DNA of 64,000 bases from Carposina sasakii. Taxonomy: Eukaryota > Arthropoda > Insecta > Lepidoptera > Carposinidae. The position numbers and the translations under genes are program-made. The DNA lies in assembly GCA_014607495.2 (NCBI GenBank), contig CP053172.1:8508888-8572887 (forward strand), given 5' to 3'. The notes below the pieces were generated by a model. That model ran no database searches. It saw only the letters and a list, made by a program, of their open reading frames with translations, and was not told the origin of the DNA. This document shows, piece by piece, positions 43,866-55,084 of this stretch (position 1 is the stretch's first letter; each line of letters opens with the position of its first letter).

Positions 43866-43876
43866 GACCTATCACA

Positions 43877-44894
43877 ACACAGGCTGTTTTTTCGTTGCCA
43901 CCCTTAACGAAGGGTACGTACTCTATACATCAAATAAAGTAAGTTTATGCCAAAAATATGTAGGTACATAATAGAAAAAAGCCGACAAGTGCGAGTTGAA
44001 CTCGCGTGAAGAGGGTTCCGTACGATGTTACCTATCATGTTTTTTTAAATCTGACAAAACTTGGTACGCACAATATTGAGTGATTTACCATGTTATTTTA
44101 ATATCATGGACTTCTTATAGGTTTTCCTATAATCTATAAGGAGAAAACTAATTTCTGTATTTTTTTCAAAATTTTAGGTTCAGTAGTTTCGGAGATAAGG
44201 GGGGGGGGAATGGTCAATTTTCGTCTATTTTCTTGAATAACTTGGAAACAATTTATTTTAAAATTACAAAAAAATACATTTAAGATCTTCTCAACAAGAC
44301 CTTTCATTTGATATGCCACACGATGCAGTTTTCAGAATTTTTTTTTTAATTTTCCCCTTTCCCCCCAAAAAATGACCCCCCATATACAGATTTCATCTGC
44401 TCACGTCACACCTCTGTGTTTGGGTCACAGGAATTGATATGTGTACCAAATTTCAACTTAATCGGTCTAATAGATTCGGAGATAATTGACTGTAAGCGAC
44501 GGACGGACAGACACACGAGTGATCCTATAAGGGTTCCGTTTTTGTATTCAGACGTACGGAACCCTAACAATGCTGGAAAACGATGTAATTTTTTTTTCTA
44601 ATTACTTAATCTGACGAAATTTATAGTGTCCAGTGTTTATGCTAGTTTTTTCATAGACATTTTTTTTTTAAATTTCATAGATATTAATTATTTCTCGTGA
44701 AAAAATCTTGTTACACGCGTCAATGTGCATTTATACAGAAAAACGCAGTGTATTTACTCAACTTTACACCATACCTACCCTAATATTTTGGAAACCAGAC
44801 ACTTCCCAGGCATGCTTCCATGGAGAAAAATGATCGTGATGATGAGGAGATTCTGTAGTTTTCGGGAACGTTGACGACCAAAAATCACCCCGTA
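43877..44894 (-). mobile_element. MITE family D, split by a family F element
   Basis: Left part 'cgttgccacccttaacgaag' to 'gtttatgccaaaaa'; right part 'tgctggaaaacgatgtaatt' to 'gaccaaaaatcaccccgta'. Together they make one D copy; the break is filled by 43975-44567 plus ~20 bases. Confidence 0.8.
43975..44567 (+). mobile_element. Family F element nested in family D
   Basis: 'gccgacaagtgcgagttgaa' to 'cagacgtacggaaccctaa'. Non-coding. Almost identical to 55292-55886 along its whole length, including the G run at ~44201. It carries short inverted 'gggttccgt'/'acggaaccc' motifs near both ends. Confidence 0.85.
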
Positions 44895-45012
44895 CATTCC
44901 TGAAAACTGCTTCGAAATCTGTTCAACCGTTTCTGAGATTAGCGTGCACAAATGCACAGACAAACAGACAAAAATATTCTTTTGAGCACTATTGCGTCTA
45001 TTAATTCCACTT

Positions 45013-45077
45013 AGAGCACCTGCGATGAATTATTGCTCTAAGTAGAATAGGCTGGGTGCTATTCGCGCAGGTGCTCT
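45013..45077. repeat. Hairpin, 12-bp stem
   Basis: AGAGCACCTGCG (45013-45024) pairs exactly with CGCAGGTGCTCT (45066-45077) across 41 bases that repeat 'gctctaagt'. Confidence 0.65.
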
Positions 45078-45180
45078 TCGAATGGATGCTCTAAGTCTCT
45101 CAGGCGACGAGCTAGCAACTTGTCACTGATCTTTCACATATAACCCTGCGATGCTAAACGTGGCTGTAACATTTCGGTAA
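45078..45180 (+). repeat. Family A fragment
   Basis: 'ctctcaggcgacgagctagc', 'aacttgtcactgatct' and 'cgatgctaaacgtggctgta'. Confidence 0.65.
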
Positions 45181-45221
45181 CATAGTATATGTATGTATGT
45201 AGAAAATCTTTCATTGATTCT

Positions 45222-45495
45222 TCTTCAGCCTATTACAGTCCACTGCTGAACGTAGGCCTCCCCCAGGACACGCCACAAGGCTGCTGCCACAGGGGGTTTT
45301 GCCCATAGTCACCACGCTGGGCAGGCGGGTTGATGACCGCAGTGTGATTTTTGGACTATGTTGTCAGTACGGGAGGCGCTGCTGCCCACCTCCCGGAAAC
45401 CCTTAATCGCCTCGTACGATACTCACGGGCAAGCATGGGGTGGTACGAATTCTACTCTGCCGGCACCACTCGGCTAGACGCGGCATTGATTACCA
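45222..45495 (-). repeat. Family R repeat
   Basis: Reverse-oriented: 'cagcctattacagtccactg', 'gtaggcctcccccaggacac', 'accacgctgggcaggcgggt', 'ggaggcgctgctgcccacct', 'attctactctgccggcacca'. Confidence 0.8.
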
Positions 45496-46122
45496 GTCCC
45501 AAAATATAGAAATTAATCTTATTACTAATCTAAAATTTTAATAGCAATCGCAAATTAGGCTAGCTTTTCAAAAGTAAACCACTAAACTGATTTTAATGAA
45601 ATCTGGTCACATCACTACTAGATATCGCGCACAATAGCTTAAAGGCTAATTCTAGTTAATTACATTTTTGATATCTCTACAATCTAGATTGTTCTTTATT
45701 ACCCCGCGACTACAGTCGCTGTTTATTTTAAAGTTTAATTACAGGGAATGTACTGGAAGTTAATTCTGAAATTCATTTTAAAACTAATCTCATGTTTGTG
45801 AGACTTATATGATATTCGTAATAACCTAACTTTATTCTGAGTTTGTTTTTTTATGATTAGTTTACACAAACTACGAGTATGTAGTTGTTGAAATACGAGT
45901 ATGACCTAAGTACGAGTATAATGGAAACTAATAAGATTTCTTTGATAAAAAAATAAATTGTGTTATTTTAGATTTTTGTTACCATACCAATATACATTGA
46001 CATTTAGGTACCATTAGAATAATAAAATATGAGTAGAAAATGGTAAAATAATAACCGTAAATGTTAGGGAAAAGTTCTGTTATACAATTACGGGGAAATG
46101 GAATTATACAATGATGGAGTTA
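45496..46122. other. AT-rich non-coding, no gene seen
   Basis: 'acgagta' recurs several times at ~45875-45920. Nothing codes. Confidence 0.4.
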
Positions 46123-46480
46123 TACCAGGTGTTTGTCACAGTCAGGCAAATAGCCAGCAAAAAACCATGAGTTCAGACCATGATTCTGAGGTGGAAAAAC
46201 TGAAAATCTTCGCAGCAAAATTCCAATTAAAAAAAATTGTTTAAGTAGTTCGTTTAATTAGGCCTTAGGTAATGACTTAAGAATAAAATTTAAACCAAAA
46301 GGTGATTTTCAAAAAAAAGTTGCCCTCAAAAAAATTCAAAAAACTGATCAACCCTAATGGAGAGTCAGAAGTGATCCAAAAAACACAATAACCAAAAAGC
46401 CCATTTAATTAGTCACAGGATCGCCTGATACAATTGGCGCGGAGAGCAAAGATTACTGATAATCCAATGAAAAATACCTA
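46123..46480 (-). mobile_element. MITE family E, partial copy holding the empty hAT site
   Basis: Starts TACCAGGTGTTTGTCACAG, passes 'ccatttaattagtcacagga' (the unbroken form of the insertion site at 34525) and stops where a tRNA-like SINE fragment begins. Confidence 0.75.
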
Positions 46481-46525
46481 CTGCACGGAATGCGAAAGAT
46501 TGTAGGTTCGAGTCCCACTCGGGTG
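46481..46525 (+). repeat. tRNA-like SINE head fragment
   Basis: 'gcacggaatgcgaaagattg' followed by the B-box 'taggttcgagtcccactcgg' and a T run; the 5' half is missing. Confidence 0.55.
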
Positions 46526-46599
46526 ATTTTTTTTTTATTTCGAAAAACATATTTATAAAAATACATTTGATAAAATCTGTACATTAAATAAATTCAGTG

Positions 46600-46690
46600 G
46601 TACAGGTTTGTGACTGGGATCGAACTTACGCCTCCCGCTTGGAAGGCGCACGTCTTAACCACTGGGCTATCACCGCTTATCGGTATATTA
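46600..46690 (-). repeat. tRNA-headed SINE
   Basis: The reverse complement reads 'gcggtgatagcccagtggtt', 'aagacgtgcgccttccaagc' and the B-box 'aagttcgatcccagtcac'. Close to the copy at 55085. Confidence 0.7.
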
Positions 46691-46873
46691 AGATAACAAT
46701 ATTAATATGTTTATTTCTTCTCCCCTAAGAAAGGTAAGGCAAATGTTTGGAGAGTTCAATTAAAACAATCTTGTACAATATATTTACTCGACGTCTAAGT
46801 CAAAAATAATATGTTGAAATTCACCTCTACGGGTGTATGCCACGTATTCTACACATGACGGTTATCATAATAA

Positions 46874-47160
46874 TACACAGGTCGTAAAAAAGAAGCATTT
46901 TTAGGTCTTAATCTATCCACTCGAATTTTAGACCTGAAATCACATGTTTATTTTTCTAGATACCTATTATGGAGAATTTCCTAAACAACTCAGAAATGTT
47001 CGTTCATACAATGTTGAAAAATAAATGTGATTTCAAGTCTCAAATTTTGTGGTAAATTACACATCACTATGTCCATAAGACCCTTAAGTAGTAGTGCTCA
47101 TTTTACACCCTGTATAACAATACAGGTTGTAACAAAAGGGGTATGTTAAGCTAAGAGCCC
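46874..47160 (+). mobile_element. MITE family C, decayed copy plus adjoining end fragment
   Basis: 46874-47114 ends TTTTACACCCTGTA and has 'acctgaaatcacatgtttat' with a foldback partner. Next to it, 47121-47160 repeats a C start ('tacaggttgtaacaaaaggg'). Confidence 0.65.
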
Positions 47161-48020
47161 ATTTTTTTTTCAAATTCAAAATCATTTGTTCGACATGAAA
47201 GCATTAACAACTTGTTTGTAGATGGTCATTTTATATGTTACTTTCTATGTTCGCACCCCAAAATGAAACCGCTACCAAACAAAAAAGGAGGTAAATTTAA
47301 ACAACCTAGAAAAAAAAACGCAAAGCTTTTGCTTTGGCAACGTTACCACCCCAAGGTGCGATTTGTCACGGTCTGTCAGGCATAAGTTGGCGATTCGGGG
47401 CTTAATAGCCACCAACGTGGAGCTAATGAGAGTTAAAGTCACCTAAAGACAAAATCCAGGAGAGCTGCTAGACAGTTCTCCTTTATGGCAAAACCAACAT
47501 TAGGTCTGACACACCGCATGATTCTACTATTACTGTTACACTATTTCAGTGAAGTGTCATTGCTTGGAAGAAGAAATAGCAAGAAAGCTCCCAGCGACAC
47601 AATCAAAACTAAGTAACATATTAACAAAAGAATCTTAGATTGGATTAGATATCAGATAATCATAGTAACACTTAACTCACTTAGTGTGTAAAAATTTATC
47701 ATAACACAACTTAATTAAATTCATATAAATTACATACCCACTTACACAATGTAAGTACAGGTCCATGTCAAATTAAAACTATATAAAATAAAAAAATGTG
47801 TACACAGAGTACAAGTCAATGTCAAATAAGTATCTACTAAACTAAACTATAAAATATAAAAAAATATATTTGTTTACAATAGTACAAGTCGACGGTAAAA
47901 TGTGAATAGAAGAGCAAACGTGGCATTTAGAACTCAAATATATAATACCTATATTGTAAAACTATCCACAAAATTTGAGTCTCACTCACTCATATGTTTA
48001 TTTTTACCCGACTGCACCAG
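47161..48020. other. Non-coding, no gene seen
   Basis: 'atcacagtacaagtc'-like phrases recur at ~47765, 47805 and 47880 ('gtacaagtc'). Bases 47960-48005 look like a family C scrap ('ccacaaaatttgagtctcac'). Confidence 0.4.
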
Positions 48021-48131
48021 TGGAGTAAGCACGAACCTTTCAGTAGTCCGTAGTGGTAACGTCCAACTGTCATGTTTCATAGATTTTCAACTAGATAGCG
48101 TTACGGCTCGCAAAAAGGTTCATGCTTACCC
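48021..48131. mobile_element. MITE family H, diverged copy
   Basis: 'ggagtaagcacgaacctttc' to 'aaaaggttcatgcttaccct'; related to the pair at 60797 and 61005. Confidence 0.7.
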
Positions 48132-48391
48132 TACAGAACTCCTTTTGGTTATGCTTTTGGAGTGGGTGTCTTCCGTGAAGATAACAGTGGCTATGAGATC
48201 TCCTACATGTTCCTGCAGTTCTGGCAACTCCATTTCGAGAACACAGCCTCGTGTACATGTAGGGATATATTGGCTGTGTTTATTTGACGGCGTTCGTAAC
48301 ATTTTCAACGTCTCTCCTTTTGCTTCGCGGTCAAAATTTAAGCGCGATACAAAATCCTCTTTTCGGGCCCATACAACATCCCATACAACGA

Positions 48392-48777
48392 TACAGGGTG
48401 TTTTTTTGTGGCCACCTTTAACGAAGGGTACGTATTCTATACATGAAATAAAGTAAGTTTATGCCAAAAAAAATGCTGGGAAAAAAAAAATTTTTTTGAA
48501 AAAAAATTTAAATTCCTTGATCGTGCGAAATTTATAATGTCTAGTGTTTATGTTAGTTTTTTTATAGACAGATATTAATTATTTTTCGTGAAAAAATCCT
48601 GCTACGCGCGTCTATGTGCATTTATGCAGAAAAACGCAGTCTATTTACTCAACTTTGGACCCTAATATTTTGGAAACCAGACACTTCCCAGGTATGCTTC
48701 CATGGAGAAAAATGATCGTGATGATGAGGAGATTCCGTAGTTTTCGGGAACGTTGACGACCAAAAATCACCCTTATA
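48392..48777 (-). mobile_element. MITE family D, complete
   Basis: TACAGGGTGTTTTTTTGTGG, 'cacctttaacgaagggtacg' to 'gttgacgaccaaaaatcacc' CTTATA. The uninterrupted reference for the split copies. Confidence 0.85.
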
Positions 48778-49119
48778 GTGACTGGTAACGAATTTAATAG
48801 GTAATGTTTCCGTGTCATTCTAAATAATACCTTATAAGCTATCTACCTGTCTTATAGCCTCGTCCGTTAAATAGCAGGGTGCACCATGTGCAGGTGAAGT
48901 TGACTTTGGGTCCTAAGGTATTAGTCAAACCCATTTACACACTTTTAGTGGTTTAGTTTTGGTAAATACGTTTACTACAATAGTGCTATTGCAATGCGAT
49001 TGCAATGCAATAGAGCTATTTGAAGCACACACCAGAGCACTCTACATATTATAATCGTGAACCGGTGATGCCCTCTGTATAATATGCTCAAACGAGCTAA
49101 TGGCGTCAGAGCCAAGGTT

Positions 49120-49294
49120 GGGCGTTTTGCCATTAGACAACACGACCCTCATATTAGATGACGAAATGTCGTTGTCATGTCGTCTAATGAAAAAACAAGC
49201 CATACTATTTAATACATTTTTGCTTCCAAAGAAGTTTTGGTCGTGTCGCGACCGTGATCGTGTCGTTGTCGCGTCGTCTAGTGGAAAAACGCCC
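49120..49294. mobile_element. Foldback MITE, 175 bp
   Basis: GGGCGTTTTGCCATTAGACA at the left and GTCTAGTGGAAAAACGCCC at the right are inverted. Inner copies of 'gtcgtgtcg' and 'gacgac' extend the pairing to ~50 bp. Non-coding. Confidence 0.75.
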
Positions 49295-49635
49295 ATTGAA
49301 AACAAAACAAAAATCGTTGAGCGACGAAATTAGGGTATTTTTGTTCGTAAACATTAATTAATAATTCACGAGAGGGTTGAAAGGTTCTCGCGTGACCTTA
49401 ATCGCAGCTGAACAAACTGGTTTGAAGGGATGTCAATGTTTGAAGTGATTAGCGGATGTACCGGCGTTGGTTAAATAGTTAAATAAAATGAATATCACAC
49501 ACTTTAGAAATTGTTAATAATTAAGATCCCTAAGGTCTTATCGTGGGTACTAAGCAACGGTATATAAATACATAGATAAGTATAGAAACATCCATGACAC
49601 GGAAACAAACATTAATATGCATCATTATCAATGTT

Positions 49636-49712
49636 TGCACTCACCGGGATTCGAACCCAGGACGTAAGGCATCATAGTCAGGCATTATACCTACAACACT
49701 AATCGCCCGTTA
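49636..49712 (-). repeat. tRNA-like sequence
   Basis: 'ctcaccgggattcgaaccca' in reverse carries a B-box, with 'catagtcaggcattatacct' where anticodon and D arms would lie. Not foldable by eye into a complete tRNA. Confidence 0.45.
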
Positions 49713-50144
49713 AATGTTAATCTAATATTTATTTATTTATTTATTTATTGTTATTTTAGGAGGACTAACAGCGAAATTTATATAACATATAGACAATATC
49801 TATAACTTAGAACTATGCTAATAATAAGTCCCCACAGATAGCTTTAATAACATTAGTTGGTGCAGTGGAATACATAAATTAAGTCGGTACAGTAAGATAC
49901 AGTGTCAGACATATAAAAATTGCAAATAATATACAAAAAGAACTAAATGTGGATTAATTTGTCAGGATACACAGAAAAGAAAGACACTCAAGCGCAAAAG
50001 GTTAGGTATTAGACCTATCACATCCCCGGTGAAGAGAACAAAATAAAATTTAGGGAATTTATACTTATTTAATGCCACCAAATTTATCATCTGAATATAA
50101 TTATATGTATATATATATTGATTTCATATAGATTTTATATAGAT

Positions 50145-52972
50145 TTACGATTTAAAGTAGTCTGCATTCATTAAATGACGTATCGATGTCGGACTGGTAC
50201 AGAATAAGTCCACATCAACAGTGAGTTTGTTGAACTCTCGGCAAGCTCGCAGCAAGAACGAATCGTCTCGATAGTTGGTTCCCGCTATCGGCACACTCAA
50301 CACTGGGCGACGCCTAAATCTGCATAGATTCGCCTTGACATATATTTTGGACAGGATCTCAGCTGAGTCGACTCTACTACTAGCCACATTAGCCAGATAA
50401 CATATATCATTCACTCGTCGCCTATATTCTAGGGGTAAGAAGTGGTAACGCTTACATCGACTAACGTAGTCAGGTGTACGCTGCCTAGTTTTGAAGTCTA
50501 AATATTTTAAGAATTTTTTCTGAATCGCCTCAATACGGGACTTATGTACCTCATATTTAGGGTTCCACACCTGTGAGGCATATTCAAGGTGACTTCGAAC
50601 ATAGGAGCAATACAATATTTTTATAGGCTTAATATCAGTGAAGTCACTGAATGTGCGCATCAGGAATCCCATAGCCCTATAAGCCTTGGTTACAATTCTA
50701 TCTATGTGGCCATTGAAGGAGAATTTACTGTCGAAGTGCACACCAAGGTCTCTCATATCCTCCACTCTGCCTATTCTTTCGCAAGCTAGATTATAGCCCA
50801 AACCCAGCACCAAGTTTTTCTGGAATAAGATACCATGTAGCACTTCGATACATTTAAGTCAAGCTTGTTGCTGGAGCAATACGTCGTAAATCTGTCTAGA
50901 TCGCACTGAAGGTCTTCTATATCAGCATTAGACCCTATTCTCTTAAATACCTTCATGTCATCAGCGAAAAGTAAAATTCTTGAATTTAGAAAGCAAGTTT
51001 CTACATCATTTATAAAAATTATGAAAAGCAATGGACCAAGTAGCGACCCCTGCGGAACTCCGGATGTCACTGTTGTCCACATAGAAGTGTATCCATGCAG
51101 TACCACAGCTTGGCTGCGCCTTTCAATATAAGACGAAAACCATCTGAATAAGTCCCCATGCACCCCAGATTTATATATTTTGTTCATCAAGATGTGATGG
51201 TCGATGCGATCGAAGCATTTACTGTAGTCAGTATACACTACGTCCACCTGTGACCCATCATCCATGCCCGACGAGATGAAATCACTAATAATAATTAGGT
51301 TAGACGTAGTGGAGCGATTACGTAGAAAACCATGTTGGTGTTCACTGAATGACACCTTAAGTGAGGAATAAACTTGGTTGTAAACAATCCTTTCCAAAAT
51401 TTTTGCGAAGAGACACAACTTGGAAATAGGTCTATAGTGTTCAACGTTATTTTTGACACCTTTTTTGTGTATAGGTGTTATAAAAGCTGACTTCCATAGT
51501 GTAGGTACAATTCCTTCTTTAAGTGATCGCTTGAACAGAATATAGAGAGGATGGGCCAGGGCCTCAGCGCATTTAATAATGAAAATAGGCGGTATTAGAT
51601 CAGGTCCTCCTCCCTTACTCACATCAAGAGATTTGAGCAATTTTAAGACGTCAGCACGTGAAACGTTTATTGTGGAAATAGTGCATAAAGAATTCACTTC
51701 CTCCGAGCTATTTACAGGGGCATGGGTATTGGAATGTGAGTTTCTAGCGGAAAAAGTAGAGAAAAAGTAGTCAGAAAAAAGATTACAAATTCCCTCACCA
51801 GTATTGGCAGTGATATTACAATATTTCATTAGGCTGGGCATGGAAGTTGATTTGTTTTTCGATTTCACATATGCCCAGAAAGCCTTAGGGTTGCTAATGA
51901 TAGAAGATTGTATCTTTAATATGTAAGATGAAAAGCATTCTTTCTCCACTCTTAAAGCTCTCTCACGGAGTAATGAAAATGTATGATAATCAGAGAGATT
52001 ATTGTATACTCTGTATTTACGATGGAATTTATGTTTCTCTTTTAAAAGTTTTATTAGAGAGGAGTTAAACCAAGGAGGATAGGTGCTAGGCTTGACCAGC
52101 TTTTGTGGTATATGCTTGTCACGCAATTCATATAATTTGCCATAAAATAGGTCCAATGATGTATCTAGACAAGCATTACTGTTGAGTAAATCAGGCCAAT
52201 TAATTTCACTTAAATTAGAGTTTATGCTTAGGAAATCACCGCGAGTGTACATATATCTTTTGTGAGGTTGTTCAGATAATTTATGAATTTGAACAAAGTC
52301 TGCCCTTATGCAGAGTGCCTTGTGTTTAGGATCCTCAAGGACCAACGGCGAACTAGATGAGCAAACATGAATGACATCGTTAGATAAGGCCAGATCAAGA
52401 ATACGAGACATGCAATTTTGTTCGCCATTATATTGATTTAAGCTGCATGTATTAATGGTATCAAATAGATTTGTAACACTTTCGTTACTGACATTAAGGG
52501 TTGGTAGCATTTCCATGTTGTCATTTGTGCGTGTCCAGGAAACCATATTACTGAGGTTAAAGTCACCCAATACAATAAATTTATCCAGCGGATTAGATAG
52601 AACAAGCTCGTGCAATTTAGATGTAAAGTTGGTTAACTGTTGGCTATATTTTAATCCCTGGGCTTCGTTACATAGATATAGCGAACATATATGAATATTA
52701 TAGGTAGTAGTAGGGCGCCCGCCCCGCAAAGTAACTGTAACCCACAAATCCTCCGCAGTAGTGCGCCAATCCAACCTCTCAATCACTAACAAGTCACGCC
52801 TGACGGCTATAAGCACACCTCCACCTTTTGACTGACCAGTTCGAGCGTAATCGCGGTCACGTCTCCAAACCACATATCTCGAATCAAACAGCTCCGAACT
52901 CGAAATACTTTCCAAAAGCCACGATTCAACAAGAACCACCACGTCATACGAATGTAAATAGAGGTTTCTCAT
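50145..52972 (-). pseudogene. CR1 ORF2 (endonuclease and reverse transcriptase), one frameshift
   Basis: Nicks target DNA and reverse-transcribes the element. The first frame (52972-50786) has an APE-type endonuclease (VVLVESWLL, GGGVLIAVRR, FIVLGDFNLS, LDLALSN) then a reverse transcriptase (PTLWKSAFITPIHKKG, HYRPISKLCLFAKILERIV, TDYSKCFDRIDH, SGVPQGSLLGPLLFIIFIND and FADD at residues 669-672). At ~50820 an A run (AGAAAAACTTGG) is one base short, ending the frame early; the C-terminal ~210 residues (LGVHFDSKFSFNGHID...) continue in the next frame to 50145. In-frame endonuclease-like codons (YYQNVNGLRTKTS) precede ATG 52972 back to a TAA, so the true start may be upstream. A single homopolymer lesion may be real or an assembly error. 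Confidence 0.9.
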
Positions 52973-53022
52973 AAAGCAACTAGTTTTGGTTCTAAGCCCA
53001 TTAACGTTCTGATAATAAATAG

Positions 53023-53565
53023 TTAACCCAAGCTCTGTTTTGGATATAGCAAAATAAGATATAATATAATATTAATAAGGCATAAAAGTAATATGTTTTT
53101 ATTATTATAGACACTACAAAAATATATATTGTGTATAAAGGGCGCAACGAAATGTATGGATGTAAAATACAAAATTAATTTAATTATCCGATAGACTACA
53201 TATAATATCTTTTTTATAATTAGGGGCAGAAGAAGAATTAATTGTGTGGATGTAAATAGTAATATTAGTTTAAATAACTGATAGAATGCGTACAGATGCT
53301 CAGCGGTAAGCATAGGCAACGTGAGTATATTGTAATAAAGCACTATATCAAAAAAGTAATTAGACGAATTAAGCCGTTGCGAGCCACCCATAGAGACGTA
53401 ATTAGCTTGCAGGCGATGCGGATAGTAATGTGAGTGAGATATTCTACCTGAGCCGGCCGGGCCGCCGTCAAGGTCGACCAAGTGTACCAGCAACATCGGT
53501 GTAGTTCTCGCGACAAAGGTTTTCAAACTGTTGATAAATTTAGTGACACTTTTGATTTTATACAT
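53023..53565 (-). CDS. Hydrophobic open frame between CR1 ORF1 and ORF2
   Basis: 180 codons starting 15 bases after the ORF1 stop and overlapping the ORF2 lead-in in another frame. The last ~100 residues are rich in Leu, Ile and Tyr with a rough internal duplication (LFKLILLFTSTQLI, then IIKLILYFTSIHFV). The hydrophobic look may simply follow from AT-rich DNA. Not a known CR1 product as far as I can tell; possibly non-coding spacer. Confidence 0.25.
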   Translation of the reverse strand: MYKIKSVTKFINSLKTFVARTTPMLLVHLVDLDGGPAGSGRISHSHYYPHRLQANYVSMGGSQRLNSSNYFFDIVLYYNILTLPMLTAEHLYAFYQLFKLILLFTSTQLILLLPLIIKKILYVVYRIIKLILYFTSIHFVAPFIHNIYFCSVYNNKNILLLCLINIILYLILLYPKQSLG

Positions 53566-53579
53566 TGAAGCTAATTTAA

Positions 53580-54524
53580 TTAAGTAGCACTGATTTTGGA
53601 TAAGTCCTTTAACGATTTTATACTTATAACCGGCGATGAGTCGTCTCTTCTTATAAAAATTTTTGCAGCTTTAACCCAGATGTATTTAAAGCCGTGTTCT
53701 CGGCACAGAGTTTTCGCTTTAGAAAGAAGCGCCTTGTTATGCACCGTCAGATGATCATTCACGAATATCTTCATTCCTCCTTGCAAACCCAGATCCGAGG
53801 GCATAATCGGTGATGTCTTGACGGCCGCCCTGGTAGCAGCGATAAAGTCCTCCTTGATATATCTGTTGTTAAAGCACGCTATAATTGGTTTTACATGATT
53901 GGGATCACGGGACTGAACACGCGTGACGAAGTTAAGTTGGTTTTTCACAATTGGGTACTGCACTCGCTTACCAATGGCACATACAAGATCCAAGAGATTC
54001 TCATTCTTGGATTGCGGGATACCCTTCAATTCTATGTTGTTATTCCTGTCCCATTGTTCCTTCTCTTGATGATCGGACAGGAGTTTATCAATTTGGGACT
54101 GGATAGAGCTCTGATCCATCTTGGCACTCTCCAGCTTTTTCAACCGACCCTCAATAGCATTGATTCTAGAAGAAAACTCTTTAACTGTATTTTCGGTAGC
54201 TTTCGCTGAACTCCTAAGATCGGCTAGGTCTTCTCGCAACTGCTTGACATCCTGAACCAGTGTGTCAAGAGGAGCCAGTTTATCACCCAGCACCCTAATT
54301 TCCCTAAGGAGCAGCTCATGGTTTCCATCCGGGGCAGGTGATGACGGGAGAGATGCTGGAGATTTCTTGCATTTAAGACACCGCCATGAGGTTTTCCTGC
54401 TACCCAACTGACGATATCCCTTTTCGGTAACACCCGCACAATGAAAGTGCAGATTCGCCTGACAGACACTGCAGTTCGCTCCGTCAGTCAGGGGGTCCGA
54501 ACACTGATCGCACTTAGAACTCAT
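53580..54524 (-). CDS. CR1 ORF1: PHD-like finger, coiled coil and FP-like domain
   Basis: RNA-binding ORF1 protein of the LINE, intact. I chose ATG 54524 because the zinc finger follows at once (MSSKCDQCSDPLTDGANC, then CQANLHFHC and WRCLKC); an upstream ATG (54590) would add 22 residues. 314 residues: PHD-like Cys/His finger 4-55, a linker, a coiled coil ~75-155 (LREIRVLGDKLAPL, VKQLREDLADLR), then a C-terminal domain (NNIELKGIPQSKNENLLDLV ... VKPIIACFNNRYIKEDFI) of the kind shared by insect LINE ORF1 proteins and the C-terminal part of baculovirus FP25K. That kinship is family knowledge recalled, not computed. Confidence 0.85.
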   Translation of the reverse strand: MSSKCDQCSDPLTDGANCSVCQANLHFHCAGVTEKGYRQLGSRKTSWRCLKCKKSPASLPSSPAPDGNHELLLREIRVLGDKLAPLDTLVQDVKQLREDLADLRSSAKATENTVKEFSSRINAIEGRLKKLESAKMDQSSIQSQIDKLLSDHQEKEQWDRNNNIELKGIPQSKNENLLDLVCAIGKRVQYPIVKNQLNFVTRVQSRDPNHVKPIIACFNNRYIKEDFIAATRAAVKTSPIMPSDLGLQGGMKIFVNDHLTVHNKALLSKAKTLCREHGFKYIWVKAAKIFIRRDDSSPVISIKSLKDLSKISAT

Positions 54525-55084
54525 TCCAAAGGTTTGGGAAGCGCTTGCGCAACGGAGAACCGAGTAAGTGGGTAAGGGACACGTTAACACGCCAGCGACA
54601 CTGAGGCGCTACTGAGATATTAAGCGTACCTATCTTCATAATTCACATTCTGTTTCTGTTATGGCTAGTTAGGTCCCCCCGGGGATCATCTATGCTTTGT
54701 TTGCATTTTTCTAGTCGCCTCTGTTGATCCTGGCTCACAGGAGTTGCAGTGGCGGGAATGAGTGGTGGGCCCATCCCGGCGTAGGTCAGATCCCAGTCAA
54801 AGGTCTGTGCTAGTGAATTTATTATTGTTGAATAGTCATTAAGCTCGTGCAACACTATTCAAGATGAAATTCTTACAAACAGCATGTAACTAAGTAACTG
54901 TAGAGGAAGACTGCACATAAAGGTAGCCGCATATTGAGCGCGGTTCAACGACGCCATTAAGCTGGGCGGACACTGAACATTCGACATTTTACGGACCAAT
55001 CTCATAAGAACATTAAACTACGAAAAAAGTTTAGTAGATACCTAACTAGATATCTCTATTCAAAAAATTATATTTATATACTCT

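Larger units (their letters stand above)
49727..54855 (-). mobile_element. CR1-clade LINE, nearly full length
   Basis: Reading on the minus strand: ~330-bp 5' UTR, ORF1 (54524-53580), spacer with a 180-codon frame, ORF2 (52972-50145, one frameshift), ~400-bp 3' UTR, and a (TAAA)n tail at 49750-49727. This layout and tail are normal for insect CR1 elements. The 5' end is approximate. Confidence 0.85.

Noticed and set aside
47902..48456. 184-codon plus-strand gene
   Set aside because: The frame is a mosaic of repeats: a family C scrap, an H MITE, a family A end and the start of a D MITE.
53895..54209. 104-codon plus-strand frame inside CR1 ORF1
   Set aside because: Antisense shadow of ORF1, with no features of its own.
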